This document shows positions 12,140 to 22,000 of a stretch of 64,000 nucleotides of DNA, one piece after another. The stretch is from the NCBI GenBank assembly GCA_949361645.1, contig OX442434.1:3722788-3786787 (forward strand). The letters run 5' to 3'. A model generated the notes under the pieces. That model worked only from the letters and a program-made list of their open reading frames with translations. It was not told the origin of the DNA and ran no database searches. The position numbers were made by a program, and so were the translations under genes. The first letter of the stretch is position 1. Each line of letters starts with the position of its first letter. This stretch comes from Spongilla lacustris (lineage: Eukaryota > Porifera > Demospongiae > Spongillida > Spongillidae).

Positions 12140-12240
12140 CAGTATTCCTTTCTAAGTCAAATCTTGTAAGTGCACCGAAGAAGGCCTATCCGGGCCGAAA
12201 TGCATCTGCAACTTGCATAAAGTTTGACGAAGGAATACTG
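12140..12240 (+). ncRNA. Hammerhead-ribozyme-like hairpin of PLE1
   Basis: An outer stem of 11 perfect pairs joins CAGTATTCCTT (12140-12150) to AAGGAATACTG (12230-12240). An inner stem joins GTCAAA (12156-12161) to TTTGAC (12223-12228). Inside lies a core resembling a hammerhead: CCGAAGA (12175-12181; consensus CUGANGA, so position U4 is C), a stem II of GGCC/GGCC (12183-12186 with 12193-12196), GAAA (12197-12200), and a stem III of ATGCA/TGCAT (12200-12204 with 12214-12218) followed by A12219 as the would-be cleavage base. Hammerhead motifs are known from PLE pseudo-LTRs. The core change, and the lack of a pair where stem I should meet the core, suggest a decayed or atypical version. Confidence 0.5.
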
Positions 12241-12325
12241 CTATACAGACACGAGCGCAAGCACTCACGCGAATACTAACAACAAAGTAAGTGGATCCTA
12301 ATCCCTTTCAAACCTATTCCCAGAT

Positions 12326-14334
12326 ATGATGGGAAAATCCAAGCCCATGAACCTGAGACTCAAGGGTAAAGCCCAGAATCCTACGCCCCCACTGTACATA
12401 CCACCCCAACAGGCAACAGCATGTCCTATATGCCCTCTCATAGCCGCATCTACCCTCACAGCCAGGCCCCAACGCAAAGGACTTCGCCACCGTAACAGGC
12501 TTGACACGCCTTCTCCATCACCCCCCCCCCCGGCCCAGCCTCTAGACCTCCACCGTCAGTCGCCAACCTGGTCCTCGTCCCCAAAGCATAATTTACCATC
12601 AGCCACCACTACCCCCCCCCCCAATCGCACAGAACATGGATCAACCAAATTCCAACCCTACAACCTGTACGAACAATCGACCCACTCCAAATCTATGCCT
12701 TGCCCCTTAATCCCACCACTACGCCCCAAAACCCCTACACGCTTCCTCCTACTCCAACCATTTCCTCCGAGCCTGCGACCACCTCCCCCACGATACTGGA
12801 TACTGACCAACATCCACTAGCCATCACAGACCAACCGATTCTACTCCCACAACCCACACCAATAAGCGCCCCGACACCTTCAACCCAAACCTCACCCCTC
12901 AACTCCATCACAACACCACAAGACCTGGACTCAGACTCTATCCACTGAACCCGTTACCACCTACCCACCAACCATACCAAACACAGACCAACAAATACGA
13001 ATCTCACTGTCACAACCTCCACCAGCAAACGCAATATCTCCTCCAGAGATCTTGTCCCCAGACCACACTTCAACCCACAACTCGCTCCCAGACCCAGCTC
13101 TACCCAAAACATTTCCAACTCCACCAGACCCAGCTCTACCTAAAACAACTCAAACTTTACCAGACCCAGTTCTACCCAAAACAATTCCAACACTAACACA
13201 GGCCTCAATGACTCCACATACCCAAGACCAACCCAGATCATCCTCCACACAAGACACAAAACAAAGCAAAATCACAACAGCAATCAAGGATAAAAAATGG
13301 GATGTAGTTCTACAGAAATACACCCAGATCAGAAAATTCTATGAACTGGCCCTATACCATGCCACATTCAATGAAGAATGCCTGGAAGAAGGTGTCTTCC
13401 CTCTGGGAAGCAAGGCATCGGCCACCTGTGCCACCCTTGGGGCTGACAACAACCTCAGGAATGAACACGCTGCCATTTTAAAAAGAGCCAGCATAGAAAT
13501 AACGGCTGCCAATGTGCGCCACCTTAAAAAACTCGCTGACTCCACAGCCAAGCAACTCACTGAAATAGAGACAGCACTCGACAACAACAAAACCACAGAC
13601 GTTGCCACGCACAGCAAATGGGTAACCACATGGCGAAACACAAACAATGACATGCAAAAATTACATGACGACCTCAAGACAAGGAGAAACAAAAAGATTA
13701 CCAAAACAAAACTTGCTCATAGAAACAACCAAATCTACCAAGTGGAATGTCTAAGAAACAAGCCACTGCCCAGTCTACTCGTAAACCCCCAACCAAAACC
13801 TAAACAGACTCCCCGGTTCCAACACACACAAACCTTCTCCTTCAGCCACAAAAAACCCCCCCCCACACCCCCTCCAAATCCAAAACCCAAGAAATCTACC
13901 CCAATGCCACCTACCCTTCTGGCCACAAATGAGAAAAGAAATACAGCCCCTCACCACCACATCCAATGGAAACAAACACAACAAACAAACACTAATAGAA
14001 GACCCAACAACATCCAGCAACCATTCATGATGCACACCACACGACGCCCACCCCTACTAATGGATCCAACCCCCATCCTTTACCTACCACAATCACAACA
14101 AACCCAACAAACACATACAACACAATGACAACAAGGACACCCACCACATTGAACAATCCCCCACCACTAATGTCCCTCAGATTCGGACCACCACCACTGA
14201 TGTCCCTCAACCTACACCAAACTCCACCCTCAACTGCCTACAGAGCTCCCTCAAGCAAACCAAACTTCCTGTACCACACAACAGCTTCATACCCGCACAC
14301 CACACCGACCCTCCAACACACTCATTCTTTTTAG
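12326..14334 (+). pseudogene. PLE1 ORF1, proline-rich protein with a helical block, frameshifted
   Basis: Four open segments in two frames (12326-12820, 12700-12948, 13052-14128 and 14125-14334) read as one protein interrupted by frameshifts. It begins 86 bp after the hairpin. The N-terminus has a cysteine pair (CPICPL) and a basic patch, then long Pro/Thr/Ser-rich low-complexity sequence with three 36-bp repeats encoding PDPALPKT (13088, 13124, 13160). A compact, probably helical block follows at about 13280-13735, starting TAIKDKKWDVVLQKYTQIRK and including FNEECLEEGVFPLGSKA. The latter resembles the FLxxCxxxxxIPxGL-type motif I associate with N-terminal parts of PLE proteins. The tail is basic and again proline-rich. 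PLE2 carries a related start (PICPL, then TPSPIS). The function is not established; nucleic-acid binding is only an inference from the basic composition. Confidence 0.65.
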
Positions 14335-14420
14335 AACCCCTCTACCCAAGTAAAACGAAGACACACAATGGCGTAGAGGGATACCAAGAGAGACCAACAC
14401 AAGTTGGCCCCTCCCTCTTA

Positions 14421-14754
14421 AGAAATAACACTTATGTATTAAAATGGATATCATACTCCATGATGACGTAACATTAATTTTGAAACCTTTAAACATACTA
14501 TCCGTATAGATCTAGATTTACTAACCACTAATGGTTTAATTATTACAAGTTGTTATCATGATCTTAATGATAACTCATGCATTGTGAATATCTCAGTTTA
14601 GAAATAACACTAATGTATTAAATTGGACATCATACTCCATGATGACGTCAGATTAAGTGTGAAACCTTTAAACATACTATCCGTATAGATCTAGATTTAC
14701 TAACTAGACATGGTTAATTTATTAAAAGTCTTTATCATGATTTTAATGATAATA
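14421..14754 (+). repeat. AT-rich 179-bp satellite, forward, between PLE1 and the non-LTR element
   Basis: Nearly two monomers in forward orientation: AGAAATAACACTTATGTATT, CATACTCCATGATGACGT, AAACCTTTAAACATACTATC and TAGATCTAGATTTACTAACC. The first unit has TGACGTAA and the second the full octamer TGACGTCA at 14643-14650. The block is interrupted after GATAATA by the retrotransposon insertion and resumes after 16415. Confidence 0.9.
14748..14754 (+). repeat. Target-site duplication, left copy (GATAATA)
   Basis: GATAATA lies in the satellite monomer just before non-LTR sequence begins. The same seven bases recur at 16415-16421, where the monomer resumes with CAAGCAATGTGAATATC (consensus CATGCATTGTGAATATC). 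The motif is part of the satellite consensus, so its true extent is uncertain. Confidence 0.55.
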
Positions 14755-14755
14755 A

Positions 14756-16290
14756 ATTACAGCAATTACCGAAGATAGTGGCTGTCCTCTACTGTTCCAT
14801 GCCTGGTATCTTGATGATGGTGCACTGGCTGGTCCAAGGTCATCTTTGGGTTCAGTCCCGAAATTGATCCAAGAGCTGGGTCCTCCCTTAGGTCTTTACA
14901 TTAACATCTCTAAGTGTGAGGTGTTCAGCTGCAAGGGTTTAAGTTCCTTTCCCCCTGAGATGAAACAGTTGAGTGAGCCTAATTTAGATATTTTGGGAGT
15001 TCCTATTGGTAGTGCTGACTTCTGCTCAGCCTTCATCTCTAAAAAACACGTTGCTGTTAAACAACTCCTGTCCAGTCTGGAAGAGGTTGGAGCAGTAGAC
15101 CCTCAGGTGGCCTTTACACTCCTTTGCATCTGTGGAGGTTTCTGTAAGCTTATCCATCTGGCTTGCACTACTCCTCCTTTGCATACCCCAAAAGCCTTTG
15201 AAATTTTTGATGCCGATGTACGGAAGTGCTTTGCACAATGTACTGCAGTGGACACATCTGATCATGCCTGGCACCAGGCTAGGCTGAGTCTGAGTAGAGG
15301 TGGTCTGGGTCTGTGTTCCCTCGCATAGCACTTCCCTGCAGCTTACATTGCCTCACTTTGTACCTCGGGTTTTGGCTCCCAGTCTCAGCACCACCTTGCC
15401 TCAGCAACTCATATGTTTAATTCGTTTCTACCACCATCAGAGGCTATTAACTTAGAGGCACTTCTGTTGACTTCAGTCACCCAAAAGAGCCTTTCCTCCA
15501 AGCTGGATGACCACCTCTTCAAGGTTCTACTTGACATGTCCTCCATTGCTGACAAGGCTCGCTTGCTGTCTGTTTCCTCCCCTCATGCAGGTTCATGGCT
15601 GTCTGTTACTCCGTCAGAAGGTCTTGGACTCCGGAGATCTTGACCCTTCCCAATTTTAGGTTGCCATCAAGTGGTGGCTTGGCCTGGACCTTTCTTATGG
15701 TTCATGCTGTCCACTGTGCCCTGAGATTGCCTTGGACCCACTTGGCCATCATGCTGTTACCTGCAAAAAGGGGTGGTGATGTGGTTTCCCACCACAACAA
15801 ACTGCGTGATGTCCTTGCAGAGTCCTGCCGGCGAGCTCATCTGGGTGTCCAGATGGAAATGGGTAATAATCTCACCAATCACAACCACACCCGTCCAGCT
15901 GACCTTTTAGTTCCAAACTGGGTCTTGGGCAAGGCAGCAGCTTTTGACCTGTCTGTCACATCTCCGCTTAATCCTACAACTCTTTTGGAAGCGAGTGTGA
16001 CAACAGGAGTAGCTGCACTGACCACTGAGCTGAGAAAGCACTCCTCCAATGACACCAAATGTAAGGAACTTGATTGGGTCTGTGTACCATTGGTGGTGGA
16101 GTCATATGGAGCCTGGGGAAAAGAGGCTTTGGAGTCCATCTCTCAGCTAGCCTCTCGACTAGCCACTTGCTCGTCCATAACAAAGTCTGTGGTTCTTACC
16201 GAACTCTACGGGCGGCTGAACCTTCACCTGGTACGAGCTAATGCCATTGCCATCCTTTCCCGTAGCATCAGTCAAAGTGATGTAGGGTAG
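14756..16290 (+). pseudogene. Non-LTR reverse transcriptase C-terminus with CCHC and endonuclease-like domain, broken
   Basis: The frame is open from the element's left edge. WYLDDGALAGP at 14804 is the catalytic C motif of the reverse transcriptase. It is followed by LGLYINISKCEVFS and LDILGVPIGS, typical of the thumb side of this lineage. LSLSRGGLGLCSLA ends at a TAG (15326-15328); the same frame continues to about 15640 with FLPPSEAINLEALLLTS and AGSWLSVTPSEGLGL. A second frame carries VAIKWWLGLDLSYGSCCPLC and GHHAVTC, a C-x2-C-x9-H-x4-C finger near 15708-15765. A third frame, from about 15776, reads VVSHHNKLRDVLAESC, ADLLVPNW, AAFDLSVTSPL and PLVVESYGAWG to the stop at 16290. RT, CCHC and a restriction-like endonuclease in that order is the R2/CRE-type plan. 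The endonuclease assignment is inferred from position and from the spaced acidic residues. Confidence 0.8.
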
Positions 16291-16414
16291 ATATATAGTC
16301 AGCATTTTGTGTACAATGTGTTTAGTCTAGTAGTATATGTTTATATATCAGTGTATTTGTCATGTCTATTTATCCTGTATATATCTATGTATAGCTTTGA
16401 TTAAAAATAAATAC
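16291..16414 (+). other. 3' untranslated tail of the non-LTR element
   Basis: An AT-rich, non-satellite stretch between the ORF stop and the resumed satellite. It contains short TATATA/TGTATA tracts and ends in GATTAAAAATAAATAC. There is no long poly(A) and no coding signal. Confidence 0.6.
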
Positions 16415-19400
16415 GATAATACAAGCAATGTGAATATCTCAGTTTAGAAATTACACTTATGTATTAAATTGGATATCATACTCCATGATGGCGTCAGATT
16501 AAATGTGAAACCTTTAAACATACTATCCATTGAGATCTAAATTTACTAACTAGTAATGGTTTAATTATTAAAAGTCTTTATCATGATTTTAATGATAATA
16601 CATGCATTGTGAATATCTCAGTTTAGAAAAAACACTTATGTATTAAAATGGATATCATACTCCATGATGACGTCAGATTAAATGTGAAACCTTTAAACAT
16701 ACTATCCATATAGATCTAGATTTACTAACTAGTAATGGTTTAATTATTAAAAGTCTTTATCATGATTTTAATGATACTACACGCATTGTGAATATCTCAG
16801 TTTAGAAGTAACACTTATGGTTTAATATGGTTTATCTTAAATCATTGAATGGTAGATTAAATCTAAAACCTTTAAACATACTATCTTTATAGATCTAGAT
16901 TTACTAACTAGTAATGGTTTAATTATTAAAAGTCGTTATCATGATTTTAATAATACATACATTGTGAATATCTCAGTTTAGAAATAACACTTATGTATTA
17001 AAATGGATATCATACATACTCCATGATGACGTAACATTAATTTTGAAACCTTTAAACCTACTATCCATATAGATCTAGATTTACTAACTAGTAATGGTTA
17101 AATTATAAAAAGTCGTTATCATGACTTTAATAATACATACATTGTGAATATCTCAGTTTAATAATAATACTTATGGTTTAATATGATTAATCTTAAACCA
17201 TTGAATGGTAGATTAAATCTGAAACCTCTAAACATACTATCCATATAGATCTAGATTTACTAACTAGTAATGGTTTAATTAATAAAAGTGTTTATCATGA
17301 TTTTAATGATAATACATGCATTGTGAATATCTCAGTTTAGAAATAACACTTATGTATTAAAATGGATATCATACACCATGATGACGTAATATTAGTTTTG
17401 AAACCTTTACACATACTATCCATATAGATCTAGAATTACTATCTAGTAATGGTTAAATCATTAAAAGTCTTTATCATGATTTTAATGATACTACATGCAT
17501 TGTGAATATCTCAGTTTAGAAGTAACACTTATGGTTTAATATGGTTTATCTTAAACGATTGAATGGTAGGTGAAATCTGAAAACCTTTAAACATACTATC
17601 TTTATAGATCTAGATTTACTAACTAGTGATGGTTGAATAATTAAAAGTCTTTATCATGATTTTAATGATAATACATGCATTGTGAATAACTCAGTTTAGA
17701 AATAACACTTATGTATTAAAATGGATATCATACTCCATGATGACGTCAGAATGAATGTGAAACCTTTAAACATACAATCCATATTGATCTAGATTTACTA
17801 TCTTGTAATGGTTTAATTATTAAAAGTTTTTATCATGATTTTAATGATGCTACACGCATTGTGAATATCTCAGTTTAGAAGTAGCACATGGTTTAATGTG
17901 GTTTATCTTAAAACATTGAATGGTAGGTGAAATCTGAAAACCTTTTAACATACTATCTTTATAGATCTAGATTTACTAACGAGTGATGGTTGAGTTATTA
18001 AAAGTCTTTATCATGATTTTAAGGATAATACATGCATTGTGAATTTCTATGTTTTAGAAATAACACTTATGTATTAAAATGGTATCATACTCCATGATGA
18101 CGTCCCATTAAATGTGAAACCTTTACACATAGATAGATTTACTAACTAGTAATGGTTTAATTATTAAAAGTGTTTATCATGATTTTAATGATAATACATG
18201 CATTGTGAATATCTCAGTTGACAAATAACACTTATGTATTAAAATGAATATCATACTCCATGATGACGTCAGATTAAATGTGAAACTTTTAAACATACTA
18301 TCCATATAGATCTAGATTTACTAACTAGTAATGGTTAAATTATTAAAAGTCGTTATCATGATTTTCATGATAATGCATGCATTGTGAATATCTCACTTCA
18401 GAAATAATATTATGAATTTAAATGTGTATCATACTCCATGATGACGTAATATGAATATTGAAACCTTTAAACATACTATCCATATAGATCTAGATTTACT
18501 AACTAGTAATGGCTTAATTATTAAAAGTCTTTATCATGATTCTAATGATAATACATGCATTTTAAATATCTCAGTTTAGAAATAACACTTATGCATTAAA
18601 ATGGGTATCATTCTCCATGATGACGTCAGATTAATTTTGAAGCCTTTAAACATACTATCCATATAGATCTAGATTTACTAACGAGTAATGGTTTAGTTAT
18701 TAAAAGTCTTTATCATGATTTTAATGATAGTACATGCATTTAGAATATCTCAGTTTAGAAATAACACTTATGTATTAAAATGCATATCATACTCCATGAT
18801 GACGTGATATTAATTTTGAAACCTTTAAACGTACTATCCATATAGATCTAGATTTCCTAATTAAAAATAGTTTAATTATTAAAAGTCCTTATCATGATTT
18901 TAATGATACTACATGCATTGTGAATATCTCAGTTTAGAAGTAACACTTATGTTTTAATATGGTGTATCTTAAACCATTGAATGGTAGATTAAATCTAAAA
19001 CATTTAAACATACTATCTTTATAGCTCTAGATTTACTAACTAGTAATGGTTTAATTATTACAAGTCTTTATCATGATTTTAATGATACTACATGCATTTT
19101 GCATATCTCAGTTTAGAAATAACACTTATGCATTAAAATGGGTATCATTCTCCATGATGACGTCAGATTAATTTTGAAGGCTTTAAACATACTATCCATA
19201 TAGATCTAGATTTACTAACTAGTAATGGTTTAATTATTAAAAGTCTTTATCATGATTTTAATAATAATACATGCATTGTGACACTTATGTATTATAATGG
19301 ATATCATACTCCATGATGACGTCAGATTAAATGTGAAACCTTTAAACATACTATCCATATAGATCTAGATTTACTAGCTAGTAATGGTTTCATTAATACA

Positions 19401-22000
19401 AGTGTTTATCATGATTTTAATGATACTACATGCATTGTGAATATCTCAGTTTAGAAGTAACACTTATGTTTTAATATGGATATCATACTCCATGATGACG
19501 TAATATTAACTTTGAAGCTTTAAAACATACTATCGATATAGATCTAGATTGACTAACTAGTAATGGTTTAATTAATAAAAGTGTTTATCATGATTTTAAT
19601 GATACTACATGCATTGTGAATATCTTAGTTTAGAAGTAACACTCACGTTTTAATATGGATATCATACTCCATGATGACGTAATATTAACTTTGAAGCATT
19701 AAAACATATTATCCATATAGATATAGATTTACTAACTAGTAATGGTTTAATTATTAAAAGTCATTATCATGATTTTAATGATAGTACATGCATTGTGAAT
19801 ATCTCAGTTTAGAAATAACACTTATGTATTAAAATGAATATCATACTCCATGATGACTTAATATTAATTTTGAAACCTTTAAACGTACTATCCATATAGA
19901 TCTAAATTTACTAACTAGTAATGGTTTAATTATTAGAAGTCATTATCATGATTTTAATGATAATACATGCATTGTGAATATCTCAGTTTAGAATTAACAC
20001 TTATGTATTAAAATATATATCATACTCCATGATGACGTAGTATTAATTTTGATACTATCCATATAGATCTAGATTTACTATATAGTAATGGTTTAATTAT
20101 TAAAAGTCATTATCATGATTTTAATGATAATACATGCATTGTGAATATCTCAGTTTAGAAATATCACTTATGTATTAAAATGGATATCATACTCCATGAT
20201 GATGTAATATTAATTTTGAAACCTTTAAACATACTATCCATATAGATCTAGATTTATTAACTAGTAATGGTTTAATTATTGAAAGTCATTATCATGATTT
20301 TAATAATGCTACATGCTTGTGAATATCTCAGTTTAGAAATAACACTTATGTATTATAGGGGATATCATACTCCATGATGACGTAATATTAATTTTGAAAC
20401 TTTTATACATACTATCCATATAGATCTAGATTTATTAACTAGTAATGGTTTAATTATTAAAAGTCTTTATCATGATTTTAATGATACTACACGCATTATG
20501 AATATCTCAGTTTAGAAGTAACACTTATGGTTTAATATGGTTTATCTTAAACCATTGAATGGTAGATTAAATCTAAAACCTTTAAACATACTATCTTTAT
20601 AGATCTAGATTTACTAACTAGTAGTGGTTTAATTATTAAAAGTCTTTATTATGATTTCAATGATAATACATGCATTGTGAATATCTCAGTTTAGAAATAA
20701 CACTTATGTATTAAATTGGATATCATACTCCATGATGACGTAATATTAACTTTAAAACCTTTAAACATACTATCCATATAGATCTAGATTTCCTAACTAA
20801 AAATGGTTTAATTATTAAAAGTCTTTATCATGATTTTAATGATACTACACCCATTGTGAATATCTCAGTTTAGAAGTAACACTTATGTTTTAATATGGAC
20901 ATCATACTCCGTGATGACGTAGTATTAACTTTGAATCCTTTAAACATACTACCCATATAGATCTAGATTTAATAACTAGTAATGGTTTAATTATTCAAAT
21001 TCTTTATCATGATTTAAATGATGATACGTACAAAGTGACTATCTCAGTTTAGAAATAACACTTATGTATTTAAATGGATATCATATTCCATGATGACTTA
21101 ATGTTAATTTTTAAACCTTTAAACATACTATCCATATAGATCTACATTTACTAACTAGTAATGGTTTAATTATTAAAAGTCATTATCATGATATTAATGA
21201 TAATACATGCATTGTGAATATCTCAGTTTAGAATTAACACTTATGTATTAAAATGGATATCATACTCCATGATGATGCAATATTAATTTTGAAACCTTCA
21301 AACACACTATCCATATAGATCTAGATTTACTAACTAGTAATTGTTTAATTATTGAAAGTCATTATCATGATTTTAATGATACTACACGCATTGTGAATAT
21401 CTCAGTTTAGAAGTATTACTTATGGTTTAATATGGTTTATCTTTAACCATTGAATGGTACATTAAATCTAAAACCTTTCAACAAACTATCTATATAGATC
21501 TAGATTTACTAACTAGTAATGGTTTATTTATTAAAAGTCATTATCATGATTTTAATAATACATGCAGTGAATATCTCAGCTTAGAAATAACACTTATGTA
21601 TTTAAAGGGATATCATACTCCATGATGATGTAATATTAATTTTGAAACCTTTAAACATACTATCCATTTAGATCTAGATTTAATAACTAAAAATGGTTTA
21701 ATTATTAAAAGTCTTTATCATGATTTTCATGATACTACACGCATTGTTAATATCTCAGTTTAGAAGTAACACTTACGTTTTAACATGGGTATCATACTCC
21801 ATGATGACGTAATATTAATTTTGAAACCTTTAAACATACTACCCATATAGATCTAGATTTACTAGTTAGTAATGGGTTAATTATTAAAAGTCTTTATCAT
21901 TACTTTAATAATACTACTACACGCATTGTGAATATCTCAGTTTAGAAGTAACAATTATGGTTTAATATGGTTTATCTTAAACCATTAAATGTATCTAGAT
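16415..22000 (+). repeat. AT-rich 179-bp satellite, forward, subfamilies A and B
   Basis: About thirty monomers share the backbone CATGCATTGTGAATATCTCA, TTTAGAAATAACACTTATG, AAACCTTTAAACATACTATC, AGATCTAGATTTACTAACTA and GTCTTTATCATGATTTTAAT. They differ in a segment of about 50 bp. Variant A has GGATATCATACTCCATGATG followed by ACGTAATATTAATTTTGA or ACGTCAGATTAAATGTGA. Variant B has ATGGTTTATCTTAAACCATT followed by GAATGGTAGATTAAATCTA. The two are interspersed without a strict order. Several units are shortened (near 18130, 19280, 20050 and 21990). There is no gene and no other element in this stretch. Confidence 0.92.

Larger units (their letters stand above)
11445..14420 (+). mobile_element. 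Penelope-like retroelement PLE1, permuted and decayed
   Basis: The order is the C-terminal tail of a Penelope-like reverse transcriptase, a GIY-YIG endonuclease domain (to 12040), a hairpin with a hammerhead-like core (12140-12240), and a long proline-rich ORF1 (12326 to about 14334). An endonuclease end placed before an ORF1 start is the expected product of tandem or permuted PLE copies, in which a pseudo-LTR separates the end of one copy from the start of the next. Frameshifts and stop codons show that it is inactive. The left flank is inverted 179-bp satellite and the right flank is forward 179-bp satellite, so no target-site duplication is recognisable. The corresponding part of PLE2 has the same order, which supports the assignment. 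Confidence 0.85.
14755..16414 (+). mobile_element. 5'-truncated, decayed non-LTR retrotransposon
   Basis: The insertion splits a 179-bp satellite monomer. It contains the C-terminal half of a reverse transcriptase from the catalytic YLDD box onward, a CCHC zinc-finger, an endonuclease-like C-terminal domain, and a 3' untranslated tail of about 120 bp ending in an A-rich stretch (TTAAAAATAAATAC). Truncation at the 5' end, an A-rich 3' end and a short target-site repeat fit target-primed reverse transcription. Two frame changes and at least two in-frame stops show that it is old. Confidence 0.85.

Noticed and set aside
13052..14128. A host gene encoding a 358-residue proline-rich protein
   Set aside because: Its position after a PLE endonuclease and hairpin, the counterpart start in PLE2 and the frameshifts on both sides point to PLE ORF1 rather than a host gene.
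13339..14210. Minus-strand open frames of 60-121 codons under PLE1 ORF1
   Set aside because: Shadows of the plus-strand ORF1, with no family resemblance.
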